A stretch of 64,000 nucleotides of DNA, from positions 186,001 through 250,000 of the forward strand of contig JAODME010000005.1 in assembly GCA_025465095.1 (NCBI GenBank), given 5' to 3'. The first letter of the stretch is position 1. Each line of letters starts with the position of its first letter. This stretch comes from Microbacteriaceae bacterium (GTDB taxonomy: Bacteria > Actinomycetota > Actinomycetes > Actinomycetales > Microbacteriaceae). A program made the position numbers and the translations under genes. This document shows positions 51,419 to 59,840 of this stretch, piece after piece. A model generated the notes under the pieces. The model saw only the letters and a program-made list of their open reading frames with translations. It did not search any database and was not told the DNA's origin.

Positions 51419-52553
51419 GGCCGTCGAGACCTTCCGCGTCGCCCCCCGCTGGCTTTTCGTGCGGATCGAGACGGATGACGGCATCGTCGGCTGGGGCGAG
51501 GGCTCGCTCGAGGGCAACTCCGACATCGTGCGCACCGCGATCGCACAGTTCGCCGAGTACCTCGTCGGGCGCGACCCTTCGACGATCGAGGACCACTGGC
51601 AGGTGCTCACCAAGGGAGGCTTCTACCGCGGTGGACCGGTGTTCGCGAGCGCCGTTTCCGGCATCGACCAGGCGCTGTGGGACATCGCGGGCAAGGCCCT
51701 CGGCGTTCCCGTGCACCGACTCCTCGGAGGGAAGGTGCGCGACCGCATCCGCGCCTACGGCTGGGTCGGCGGCGACGACCCGAACGAGGTAGGCGACCAC
51801 ATTGCCGAGCAGTTGGCTGTCGGGCTCACCGCCGTCAAGATGAACGCGAGCGGACGGATGAGCCGGCTCGGCAGCGCCGGGGAGCTTGACCGGGTCGTCG
51901 AGCGCGTGGCCGCCGCGCGGGAGGTGCTTGGACCGGACCGCGACGTCGCGGTGGACTTCCACGGGCGTTTCACGCTCGCGAGCGCCCGCCGCGTCGCGCC
52001 TCTGCTCGAGCAGTTTCATCCGTTCTTCCTCGAGGAACCGGTCGTGCCCGAGAACTCGCACCTCATCGGCGACCTCGCTCGTTCGACCAGCATCCCGGTC
52101 GCGACGGGGGAGCGCCTCTACAATCGGCAGGACTTCCTGCCCGTGCTGCAGGCCGGCATCGCCGTCGCCCAGCCCGACCTGTCGCACGCGGGCGGCATCT
52201 CCGAGGTGCGCCGCATCGCCGCGATGGCCGAGGTGTACGACGTGCAGCTCGCCCCGCACTGCCCGCTCGGGCCCCTCGCCCTCGCCGCGTGCCTGCAGGT
52301 CGGGTTTGCGACACCGAACTACCTGATCCAGGAACAGAGCATCGGCATCCACTACAACCAGGGTGCGGAGGTGCTCGACTACGTGATGGACATCGACCCG
52401 CTGAAGTTCGTGGACGGCCACTTCGAACTGCTCACCGGCCCGGGGCTCGGCATCGAGATCGACGAGGCCGCCGTGCGGAAGGCGGACCGGGTCGGCAGAG
52501 GCTGGAGCACACCGATCTGGCGGCACAGCGACGGTTCGTTCGCGGAGTGGTGA
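51408..52553 (+). CDS. dgoD: D-galactonate dehydratase
   Basis: A 381-aa enolase-superfamily enzyme converting D-galactonate to 2-keto-3-deoxygalactonate. Motifs: ETFRVAPRWLFVRIETDDG at the N-terminus, DVAVDFHGRF, FLEEPVVPEN, TGERLYNR and LAPHCPLGP with the catalytic His. The TTG start at 51408 aligns with the family N-terminus and overlaps the gluconokinase stop; no ATG or GTG fits. Confidence 0.92.
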   Translation: MLIRAVETFRVAPRWLFVRIETDDGIVGWGEGSLEGNSDIVRTAIAQFAEYLVGRDPSTIEDHWQVLTKGGFYRGGPVFASAVSGIDQALWDIAGKALGVPVHRLLGGKVRDRIRAYGWVGGDDPNEVGDHIAEQLAVGLTAVKMNASGRMSRLGSAGELDRVVERVAAAREVLGPDRDVAVDFHGRFTLASARRVAPLLEQFHPFFLEEPVVPENSHLIGDLARSTSIPVATGERLYNRQDFLPVLQAGIAVAQPDLSHAGGISEVRRIAAMAEVYDVQLAPHCPLGPLALAACLQVGFATPNYLIQEQSIGIHYNQGAEVLDYVMDIDPLKFVDGHFELLTGPGLGIEIDEAAVRKADRVGRGWSTPIWRHSDGSFAEW

Positions 52554-52590
52554 ACTCGTAGTCTGAAACCGCATGCATCGAGGGAGACAC

Positions 52591-53229
52591 ATGTCACACG
52601 AACTGCTCGCCGGTCTCGGCGAGGCTCGCCTGCTCGCGATCATCCGGGGAGAGGATGCCGCGGCATCCGTGAAGACGGCGCTGACCCTACTCGAGGAGGG
52701 TTTCCGCTTCCTCGAGATCTCGCTCAATACCGCGGACGCCCTCGAGGTCATCGGCACGGTCGCGCGAGAGGCCCCCGAGGGTGCCCGCATCGGCGCCGGC
52801 ACGGTCCTCACCGCCGACGACGTACACCGCGTGCGGGAAGCGGGAGCGACATACGCTGTCACCCCCGCCGTGGCCACGAGCGTCGCAGAATCCGCGCGGC
52901 TCGACTTCCCGGTCATCGCCGGCGCGATGACCCCGACCGAGTGCGTCAGCGCAATGCGGCAGGGCGCGACGGCGGTCAAGCTGTTCCCCGCGTCGATCGG
53001 CGGACCGCCGTACCTCAAGGCGCTGCGCGACCCGTTGCCGGACATCCCGTTCGTCGCGGTCGGCGGTATCGGCGTCCAACTGGTCAGCGAGTACCTCTCC
53101 GTCGGCGCGGTCGCGGTCGGCCTCGGCAGCCCGCTGATCAAGGACGCCGCTGCCGGGGGCAACCTCGACGAACTGCGCGAGCGCGCTGCACGGTTCCGCG
53201 CCGCCGTCGACGCGTGGACGTCGCGTTGA
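52591..53229 (+). CDS. KDPG/KDPGal aldolase
   Basis: A 212-aa class I aldolase of the Eda/DgoA family, cleaving 2-keto-3-deoxy-6-phospho-gluconate or -galactonate to pyruvate and glyceraldehyde 3-phosphate. The catalytic Glu lies in FRFLEISLNT and the Schiff-base Lys in GATAVKLFPAS. Beside dgoD the galactonate role (DgoA) is natural, but KDPG from locus 1 would also need it. GAGGGAG precedes the ATG at 52591. Confidence 0.9.
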   Translation: MSHELLAGLGEARLLAIIRGEDAAASVKTALTLLEEGFRFLEISLNTADALEVIGTVAREAPEGARIGAGTVLTADDVHRVREAGATYAVTPAVATSVAESARLDFPVIAGAMTPTECVSAMRQGATAVKLFPASIGGPPYLKALRDPLPDIPFVAVGGIGVQLVSEYLSVGAVAVGLGSPLIKDAAAGGNLDELRERAARFRAAVDAWTSR

Positions 53230-54173
53230 CCGCGGTCGACGTCGTCACTTTCGGCGAATCGATGGGGTCGATCCGCGCGGCAGGGCTGTTGCGCTTCGGC
53301 GGCACCATGAACATGACGATGGGCGGTGCGGAGTCCAACGTCGCGATCGGGCTCGCCCGACTCGGCCACGCGGTGCGCTGGGTGGGCCGGTTGGGCGACG
53401 ACGAGGTCGGCGAGTACGTGCTGCGGATGCTGCGCGCCGAATCGGTAGACACCGAACAGGTCACTCTCGACACCGCCCGGCGCACCGGGCTCATGCTCGT
53501 CGAGAAGCGCCTGCCCGACATCGCCCGGGTCGCCTACTACCGGGCCGGATCGGCAGGGTCCGCACTCGGCATCCCCGACCTCGACGGCGCCTTCGATGCG
53601 AGCACCCGCATCCTCCACGTCACCGGCATCACACCGGCGCTGTCCCCGTCCGCCGCCGAGGCCGCGCTCTGGGCGGTCCGCACGGCGAAGGAGCTCGGCG
53701 TGCTCGTCTCGTTCGACGTGAACTATCGGGCCGCGCTGTGGAGCCGGGAGGCGGCATCCGCGGTCCTCACCGAATTGGCGCGCGCGGCAGACATCGTCTT
53801 CGCCTCCGACGACGAGCTGTCGCTGGTCGCCGACGGCGAGACTGAGGAGCATGCCGCGCAGGCTCTGATCGCTGCAGGCGTCGACCAGGTGGTCGTGAAG
53901 CGTGGGGCAGACGGAGCGATCGCATGGCACGGAACGCAATCGACGTCGGTGCCGGCGCGCAAGGTGGCCGCCGTGGACACGATCGGTGCGGGCGACGCCT
54001 TCACCGCCGGATACCTCTCGGCGCTGCTCGACGGCGAGAACGTCGCCGCGCGACTCGATCGCGGCGCGGTGCTCGGCGCGTTCGCGGTGAGCGCCGCGGG
54101 GGACTGGGAGGCGTCGCCCACCCGTCGGGAGCTGTCGATGCTCGACCACGCCCCCGGGTCCACGCTGCGCTGA
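53214..54173 (+). CDS. PfkB-family 2-keto-3-deoxy-sugar-acid kinase
   Basis: A 319-aa ribokinase-fold kinase, probably acting on KDG and/or KDGal. Motifs: TFGESMGSIRA, MTMGGAESNVAIGLARLG, VSFDVNYRAALW and the catalytic TIGAGDAFTAGYL. Classical DgoK is a different fold, so a single PfkB kinase may serve both routes. GTG 53214 overlaps the aldolase end by 16 bp; TTG 53226 is an alternative. Confidence 0.88.
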   Translation: MDVALTAVDVVTFGESMGSIRAAGLLRFGGTMNMTMGGAESNVAIGLARLGHAVRWVGRLGDDEVGEYVLRMLRAESVDTEQVTLDTARRTGLMLVEKRLPDIARVAYYRAGSAGSALGIPDLDGAFDASTRILHVTGITPALSPSAAEAALWAVRTAKELGVLVSFDVNYRAALWSREAASAVLTELARAADIVFASDDELSLVADGETEEHAAQALIAAGVDQVVVKRGADGAIAWHGTQSTSVPARKVAAVDTIGAGDAFTAGYLSALLDGENVAARLDRGAVLGAFAVSAAGDWEASPTRRELSMLDHAPGSTLR

Positions 54174-54215
54174 CGCTCTCGGCGGACGGGGCGACGCCAC
54201 GACCGGCCACGCTGC

Positions 54216-54944
54216 CTAGGGGTAGTGGATCTCCGCCGCGTGCACTCGTGCGCAGGCGTCGGTGAGTGCCCACAGCAGGTCTCCTCCCGCCGCGTTGAAC
54301 GAATCGCCGTCGATGGCGAGTGGGGCTCCGAAGACGACGACGGGCGCCCCGATGCCCGTGCAGCTCACTGCCTGCTCGATACTGAGACCGCCGACCGCTT
54401 GCACGGGAACCGTGGTCGCGGCGACGATCGCCGGAAGGTCGGTCAACGGAGTGAGCCCGAGCTCGGGATGCATTCCCCGATGGTCGTAGCCGATGTGGTG
54501 GATGACCATGCCGACCCCGAGCGATTCGAGGCGCACGCATTCCCGAACGCGATCATCCGCGCCGAGGTCGTCGCCCATGATCAGCATGTCGAACTCGGCG
54601 CCGGCCTCGATCACGCGCTCGATGGTCGCGTCGTGGGCCCGCCCCATCACGATCACGGCGTCGGCGCCGGCATCGCCCATCATCTGCGCCTCGAGGTATC
54701 CGCCGTCCATCGTCTTCAGGTCCACGATGAGCGGATGCTTCGGGAACTCCTTGCGAAGCGCGCGGACGGCGTGCAACCCCTCCGCGAGGATGAGCGGTGT
54801 TCCCACCTCGATCCAATCGGCGCCGGCCTCGACCGCGATGGCGGCCGTACGCAAAGCGTCGTCATTGCTCGTGAGGTCGAGTGATATCTGCACGAGAGGT
54901 CGGGTCAGCGTGTCCCGGCGCAGGCCGCGGATGGAGGTCGACAC
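54216..54944 (-). CDS. HUMPS/KGPDC-family decarboxylase or 3-hexulose-6-phosphate synthase-like enzyme
   Basis: A 242-aa TIM-barrel protein of the orotidine-phosphate decarboxylase superfamily. The Asp-Lys-Asp catalytic array is in LIVDLKTMDGGYLEAQ and the metal-site region in VIHHIGYDHRG. It resembles hexulose-phosphate synthase (KTMDxGxLEA) more than 3-keto-gulonate-6-phosphate decarboxylase (KxAD). No partner phosphohexuloisomerase (hxlB) is present. Third gene of a minus-strand operon, 5 bp after the D-2-hydroxyacid dehydrogenase. Confidence 0.75.
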   Translation of the reverse strand: MSTSIRGLRRDTLTRPLVQISLDLTSNDDALRTAAIAVEAGADWIEVGTPLILAEGLHAVRALRKEFPKHPLIVDLKTMDGGYLEAQMMGDAGADAVIVMGRAHDATIERVIEAGAEFDMLIMGDDLGADDRVRECVRLESLGVGMVIHHIGYDHRGMHPELGLTPLTDLPAIVAATTVPVQAVGGLSIEQAVSCTGIGAPVVVFGAPLAIDGDSFNAAGGDLLWALTDACARVHAAEIHYP

Positions 54945-54948
54945 CGTG

Positions 54949-55890
54949 CTAGCCGGAGACGGTGTTGCGCAATGGGGCGCCGTTGAGCAACGACGTGAGG
55001 TTCTCCTCGATCAATCGGACCGCGCCGATCGGTCGTCCGCCCGCAGCGTGGGGTGTGATGATCAGATTGGGTTGATCCCAGAGTGGAGAATCTGCCGGCA
55101 GGGGCTCGACGCTCGTGACGTCGACGGCGGCGCCGCCGATTCTCTGGCCCCGGAGGGCGTCGAGCAGGGCGTCCTCGTCCACGGTGCTTCCGCGGCCTAC
55201 GTTCACTATCCAGGCGTGCTTTGGCAGCAACGCGAGTCGCGCCGCGTTCAACACACGATGCGTGCTCGCCGAAGACGGCAGGATCATCAGCAACACATCA
55301 GTGCCGGGGAGCTCGGCCTCCAGTTGGTCGACCGAGATCACGGGAAAGCCGGAGTCCTCGCGGGCGCTGCGCGCGACCCCCGTGACGGTCGCACCGAGGG
55401 CGACGAGGTGCGGTGCGACGGTGCGGGCGATGCTGCCGAAGCCCCAGACCAGCACTCGCGACCCGCGCAGTGTGGTGAACACGGCGGGGTCGTGAGCCGG
55501 CTGCATGCCGCCGATTTCGGAGGCCCAGCGGTGGTCGAGTTGAGCTCGCACCAGTGTGTGCAGTCTTCGAGCGCCGGCGAGCACGAGCGCGAGGGCGTGC
55601 TCGGCGACCGGCAGGTCGTGCAGGGACCGTCCGGAGGTGATCACGACGTCAGGGGCGAAACCGGCGTTCATCGCGGCATCCGGTCCCGCGGCGAGCGTCT
55701 GCACCCACCGCAGGGACCGCAGCCGCTTGGCGGCATCGGCCAGGAGTTCGTCGGGGTTGCCCCACGCGACGAGCGCCTGGGCGTCTTCGTGCTCCTCCGG
55801 CACGGGCTCCGACGGCGCGTAGTAGGCGATCGTGACTCGATCGGGAACGTCGAGATCGAGCGGAATGCTGGTGGGAAGCAGTATTTTCAC
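54949..55890 (-). CDS. D-2-hydroxyacid dehydrogenase
   Basis: A 313-aa NAD(P)-dependent dehydrogenase interconverting a 2-keto acid and a D-2-hydroxy acid. NAD fold VLVWGFGSIARTVAPHL; NVGRGSTVDEDAL; catalytic Glu in VTSVEPLPADSPLW and His in IITPHAAGG. The GTG at 55890 overlaps the stop of the Ldh2 gene (GTGA). The same frame stays open upstream but is antisense-like there. Confidence 0.88.
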   Translation of the reverse strand: MKILLPTSIPLDLDVPDRVTIAYYAPSEPVPEEHEDAQALVAWGNPDELLADAAKRLRSLRWVQTLAAGPDAAMNAGFAPDVVITSGRSLHDLPVAEHALALVLAGARRLHTLVRAQLDHRWASEIGGMQPAHDPAVFTTLRGSRVLVWGFGSIARTVAPHLVALGATVTGVARSAREDSGFPVISVDQLEAELPGTDVLLMILPSSASTHRVLNAARLALLPKHAWIVNVGRGSTVDEDALLDALRGQRIGGAAVDVTSVEPLPADSPLWDQPNLIITPHAAGGRPIGAVRLIEENLTSLLNGAPLRNTVSG

Positions 55891-56924
55891 GTTCTGGCCT
55901 TTGGGAATGGGGTGGAGTAGCGGCGACCGAGTTCTGTCAGGTCGCTGACCGTGGCATCCGGAAGGGGGATGCCATCCCTCGCCCGCGTGTCCTGCGTGCG
56001 CTGCTCGGGTTCGCCGGGCACGAGCACTTCCTCGAATCCGGCAGCCGGAGCGGTGGTGTGCGCCATTTCGACCAGGCCCTGGATGCGGGACTTGAAGTCT
56101 TCGAGCGGAAGAAAATGTTCGACGTCGATCGCGAGCATCCAGTGCCCGACGTCCTGCGGCTTGCTGAAGTCGGTGTACATGCTGCCGATACCGTGTGCGA
56201 TCGCTGCGCCGCTCAGAACCCCACTCAGGACCTCGACGAGAAAGCCCAGACCGTAGCCTTTCGGGCCACCTGCCGGCAGAAGTGCGGTGATGGCGTTCGG
56301 GTTCGTGGTCGGCGCTCCGTCTTCGTCGACGCCCCATGTGTCGGGAATCGCCTGTCCGGTCGCCTGGGCGATGAGCACCTTGCCCATGGCGCTCGTGCTC
56401 GTGGCCATGTCCAGGCTGACCGGCGCGCCGGAGGTGGGTGCGGCGAAGGCGAACGGGTTGGTGCCGAGCAGCGGGTCCCGGCCTCCGAAGGGCACCACGA
56501 TGGGCTCCGAGTTGGAAACCACGATTGCGATCTGGCCGTTCGCGGCCAGCGATCTCGCGTAGAAACCCGCCGCGCCGAAGTGGGTGCTCGAACGCACCGA
56601 CGCCGTTGCGGCACCGAAGTCCCGGCTCAATCGCAACACCGAGTCGGATGCGGCGCGCGCCGCGATCTGCCCGGCGGCACCGTTTGCGTCGACGTTCGCC
56701 ACTGAACCGTTGACCTTCACCTTGGGCTCCGCGCGGGGGTCGACCAGTTTCTCGACGATCCTGCGCTCGTAGGCGGGTAGCCGCGCCACTCCGTGGGAAT
56801 CGACTCCGCGCAGGTTCGCATCCACCAGGGTCGTAGCGAGATAGGCGGCGTCCTCGCGTCGGTAGTCCCAGCACTCGAGGAGCGAGGCGGCCCAGGACTC
56901 GAGAGAGTTTGCTTCGATCAGCAT
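55887..56924 (-). CDS. Ldh2/malate dehydrogenase-family oxidoreductase
   Basis: A 345-aa NAD(P)-dependent dehydrogenase of the MDH2/YiaK family. Motifs: ANLRGVDSHGVARLPAYERR, SSTHFGAAGFYAR, GTNPFAFAAPTSG and GGPKGYGLGFLVEVLSG. Relatives reduce 2,3-diketo-L-gulonate, malate, sulfolactate or ureidoglycolate. First gene of the minus-strand operon and divergent from the isomerase gene. Confidence 0.88.
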   Translation of the reverse strand: MLIEANSLESWAASLLECWDYRREDAAYLATTLVDANLRGVDSHGVARLPAYERRIVEKLVDPRAEPKVKVNGSVANVDANGAAGQIAARAASDSVLRLSRDFGAATASVRSSTHFGAAGFYARSLAANGQIAIVVSNSEPIVVPFGGRDPLLGTNPFAFAAPTSGAPVSLDMATSTSAMGKVLIAQATGQAIPDTWGVDEDGAPTTNPNAITALLPAGGPKGYGLGFLVEVLSGVLSGAAIAHGIGSMYTDFSKPQDVGHWMLAIDVEHFLPLEDFKSRIQGLVEMAHTTAPAAGFEEVLVPGEPEQRTQDTRARDGIPLPDATVSDLTELGRRYSTPFPKART

Positions 56925-56982
56925 CTGGGCCTTCCTTGCGTCAGCGGCATGGCCGAAGTCTACGGCGACGAACCGGATAAAT

Positions 56983-56990
56983 CGTATACG
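56983..56990. promoter_or_regulatory. candidate FadR-type operator
   Basis: CGTATACG, a perfect palindrome inside ATCGTATACGTCA, near the FadR-subfamily pattern TNGTATACNA. It lies between the two divergent locus-3 operons, 8 nt upstream of a TATACT -10 box. Confidence 0.5.
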
Positions 56991-56997
56991 TCATACT

Positions 56998-57003
56998 TAT
57001 ACT
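56998..57003 (+). promoter_or_regulatory. -10 box of the isomerase operon
   Basis: TATACT, close to consensus, 40 nt before the ATG at 57044. Confidence 0.5.
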
Positions 57004-57043
57004 GGAGCGCGGGCGTGACTTTCTGCCAGAGACCGAGGAACCG

Positions 57044-58054
57044 ATGAGGATCAGCGTTTTCCCGAAGGGCGACCTCGATGCAATCGCTGTTCACCGCACC
57101 ATGTCGGTGTTCGATTGGATCGAGAAGGCGAAGGCACTTCCGGTCGAGGGACTGGAGCTCTACTCCGGCATGTTCTGGGACACCGGCGACGCCTTCGTCG
57201 ACCGGGTTGGAGAAGCCCTCCATTCGGCCGGTTTCGAGATGCCGATGCTCTGCGCCTCGCCCGATTTCACCAATCCCGACCCCAGGCGCCGTGCGGAGGA
57301 GATTGAGCGCGAGGCGGAGATGATCCGGATCACGGCTCGACTCGGATCTCCTGGCGCCAGCACGCGAGTGCTCTCCGGTCAGCGTCATCCCGGGGTGTCC
57401 CGCGAGCAGGGGCTCGACTGGGCGGTCGAGGCGATCGAGGCGCTGCTTCCGCTGGCACGCGAACTCGACGTCACCCTGGCGATCGAGAATCACTACAAGG
57501 ACGGTTCGTGGAAGTACCCCGAGTTCGCCCAGAAGACGGATCTCTTCCTCGAACTGATCGGCCGGATCGACGACCGCGTGCACTTCGGTGTGCAGTACGA
57601 CCCGTCGAACGTCATCGTCGCGGGTGAGGACTCCGCCGACTTCTTGAACCTGGTTATCGATCGCGTCGTGACGATGCAGGCCTCCGACCGGTCGCTCGCA
57701 CCCGGGAGTTCCCTGGCCGACCTCCGCCAGGCCGACGGAACACTCGGCTACTCGCCGCTGCTGCAGCACGGGGTGATCGGCCGCGGCCTCAACGATTACC
57801 CCCGCATCTTCCGCACCATGGTGGACGCGGGCTACGACGGCTGGATCAGTATCGAAGACGGCGTCAACGGCATGGGCGAGATGCGCGCGTCGGTCGAATT
57901 CCTGCGCGAAGCCCGGGACATGTATTTCGGCGGTTCGACCGCCATCCGAGTCGCGACGCAGGAGGAGCGGCGCCGCGCGGCCGGCCTGCCCAGCCATGCT
58001 CGGCCCGATCTGATCAGCCCCGATTCAGTAGGCAGCAGGGAGAGTGGATCATGA
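57044..58054 (+). CDS. xylose isomerase-like TIM-barrel sugar isomerase/epimerase
   Basis: A 336-aa AP-endonuclease-2 superfamily protein. Metal ligands are plausible in VTLAIENHYKDGSW (Glu), FGVQYDPSNVIVAG (Asp) and GWISIEDGVNGMG (Glu). Relatives include L-xylulose-5-phosphate 3-epimerase, tagatose 3-epimerase and oxo-tetronate isomerase; substrate not determinable. It overlaps the next gene by 4 bp. Confidence 0.8.
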   Translation: MRISVFPKGDLDAIAVHRTMSVFDWIEKAKALPVEGLELYSGMFWDTGDAFVDRVGEALHSAGFEMPMLCASPDFTNPDPRRRAEEIEREAEMIRITARLGSPGASTRVLSGQRHPGVSREQGLDWAVEAIEALLPLARELDVTLAIENHYKDGSWKYPEFAQKTDLFLELIGRIDDRVHFGVQYDPSNVIVAGEDSADFLNLVIDRVVTMQASDRSLAPGSSLADLRQADGTLGYSPLLQHGVIGRGLNDYPRIFRTMVDAGYDGWISIEDGVNGMGEMRASVEFLREARDMYFGGSTAIRVATQEERRRAAGLPSHARPDLISPDSVGSRESGS

Positions 58055-59100
58055 AGGCGATCGTGAAGTACGGCCTGGAAGACGGCGATGTCGAGCTGCG
58101 CGATGTGCCGGAACCGGAGCTCGTGCCGGGGACCGTGCTGATCGCGGCGCGGGCGGTCGGGGTATGCGGGTCCGATATTCACATGTGGCGGAACAAGCAG
58201 AGCTGGGCGACCAGGCAGCCCGTCACCCTCGGCCACGAGACCGCCGGCGTGATCGCCGCCGTCGCCGACGACGTGGAGGAATGGCAGGTGGGCGATCGGG
58301 TGGTCTGTGAGACCGCGGCGTCGATCTGCGGAACCTGTGCGCTCTGCCGCACCGGGCGGTACAACCTGTGCCCCAGCAGGGAAGGGTACGGAGCGGTGCG
58401 GGATGGCGCGTTCGGCGAGCTGCTCCTCGCCGAGCCCCGCGTGCTGCATCGCATCCCCGGCAATGTCTCCTTCGAACAGGCAGCGATGACCGAGCCGTTC
58501 GCTGTGGCCTACAACGCCATCGTCGAGCGGGCGCCCCTGAGCCCCGGAGACCTGGTGGTGGTTCAAGGCATCGGCGCGATCGGTGCGTTGTCGCTGCAGA
58601 TGGCCCGGTTGCGCGGCGCCGGCTTGGTCGTCGTTCTCGGCACACCACTCGACAAGGACAGGCTGCAGAAGGCGCTGGAACTGGGAGCCGATCGCATCGT
58701 AGACGTCACGACCGAGGATGCGGGGGAAGTCATCCGCTCCCTGGGAGACGGTCTGGGCGCCGACCTGGTCGTCGACGCGACAGGGGTCAGCATCGCGCTC
58801 AAACAGGGGCTTGAACTCGTGCGCCCCTTCGGGTCGATCGTCAAGATCGGCTGGGGGCCGCAGCCGCTCGGCTTCAGCCTCGACCCGCTCGTTGCGAAGG
58901 CGGTCACCCTATACGGTTCGTTCTCGCACACGTGGACGACCTGGGAGCGCGTGCTCGAACTGTTCTCGAGCCGACGGCTCGACCCGCAGTCGGTACTCGG
59001 CGGCGTCTACGAGCTCGACGACTGGGAGCGCGCGTTCGAGGACATGGAGTCCGGACGGAACATCAAATCGGTCATGGTGATGCCGGGCCGATCCGGCTGA
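58051..59100 (+). CDS. zinc-dependent medium-chain alcohol dehydrogenase
   Basis: A 349-aa polyol-type dehydrogenase. The catalytic zinc site is GVCGSDIHMW plus LGHETAGVI. The structural zinc lobe has four cysteines in ICGTCALCRTGRYNLC. The nucleotide-binding stretch is VVQGIGAIGALSLQMARL. It resembles sorbitol, galactitol and threonine dehydrogenases. The ATG overlaps the isomerase stop. Its 3' end overlaps that of the convergent fadR-type gene by 29 bp. Confidence 0.9.
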   Translation: MKAIVKYGLEDGDVELRDVPEPELVPGTVLIAARAVGVCGSDIHMWRNKQSWATRQPVTLGHETAGVIAAVADDVEEWQVGDRVVCETAASICGTCALCRTGRYNLCPSREGYGAVRDGAFGELLLAEPRVLHRIPGNVSFEQAAMTEPFAVAYNAIVERAPLSPGDLVVVQGIGAIGALSLQMARLRGAGLVVVLGTPLDKDRLQKALELGADRIVDVTTEDAGEVIRSLGDGLGADLVVDATGVSIALKQGLELVRPFGSIVKIGWGPQPLGFSLDPLVAKAVTLYGSFSHTWTTWERVLELFSSRRLDPQSVLGGVYELDDWERAFEDMESGRNIKSVMVMPGRSG

Positions 59101-59812
59101 ACTCGAGCAGGGTCGCCTCGATCAGTTCCAGAGCGGATGACTGCGCCTGAGCCGGATCACCGTCGATCAGTGCCTGAGCAAGCTTGATGTGGCGCTCCAC
59201 CGACTCCAGGCTCAGGTCGTGCATTCCCGGCCTGCTGTCGCTTCCGCGTACGTGGAGAACCGCGCCGATGATGTCCGCCAGTTGAGCGATGACGGCGTTA
59301 CCGGTCCCCTCGAGCAGGATCCGGTGGAACAAAGCGTCCGCTTCGAAGAAGTCCCTGGTGTCCTGGGCGTCGAATGCCTCCCGCATGGCGACCGCGGCAG
59401 CGAAGATTCGTGCAGCGTCGGCGGGGGAGATCCGTTCCGACGCCAACCGCGCCGCCGTCTGCTCGAGCCCGAGCCGGAGTTCGAGCAGCTGACGCATCTG
59501 TTCGACATAGCCGCGTCCCTGTGCGCGCCACTTCACCACGTGCGGATTGAGCAGGTCCCAGTTCGACTCGTGCAGCACTGTCGTTCCGACCTGGGGTCTG
59601 GCTTCGACGAGGCCCATGGAGCTCAACGTGCGCAGGCTTTCGCGCACGACGGAGCGGGACACGCCGAGCCGTTCGCACAGTTGGTCGGCGAAGACGATTG
59701 TGCCGGTCGGCATGGCGCCGTCGATTATCTCCTGGCCGAGAACCTCGACCACGTGTGCGTAGAGCCCCGTGCCTATCCGGGAGCGGGAGCGAACGCTGTC
59801 GTGGGCGTGCAA
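59072..59812 (-). CDS. GntR-family (FadR subfamily) regulator
   Basis: A 246-aa regulator. HTH: EVLGQEIIDGAMPTG, RLGVSRSVVRESLRTLSSMG, wing VEARPQVGTTVL. FCD domain with FFEADALFHRILLEGTGN and SVERHIKLAQALIDGDP (His and Asp metal ligands). TTG at 59812 is the only fitting start. It probably controls the two divergent operons at 54.2-59.1 kb and binds the palindrome at 56983. Confidence 0.87.
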   Translation of the reverse strand: MHAHDSVRSRSRIGTGLYAHVVEVLGQEIIDGAMPTGTIVFADQLCERLGVSRSVVRESLRTLSSMGLVEARPQVGTTVLHESNWDLLNPHVVKWRAQGRGYVEQMRQLLELRLGLEQTAARLASERISPADAARIFAAAVAMREAFDAQDTRDFFEADALFHRILLEGTGNAVIAQLADIIGAVLHVRGSDSRPGMHDLSLESVERHIKLAQALIDGDPAQAQSSALELIEATLLEFSRIGPASP

Positions 59813-59840
59813 GTCGGAAAAATCCCTAGAACGTGTGAGG

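Noticed and set aside
54216-54944. Orotidine 5'-phosphate decarboxylase (pyrF)
   Set aside because: Same superfamily, but the motif KTMDGGYLEA and the sugar-acid context fit the HUMPS/KGPDC group, not the pyrimidine enzyme.
54949-56874. A 641-codon version of the D-2-hydroxyacid dehydrogenase
   Set aside because: The first 328 codons are a frame-shifted shadow of the Ldh2 gene; the true start is the GTG at 55890 overlapping the Ldh2 stop.
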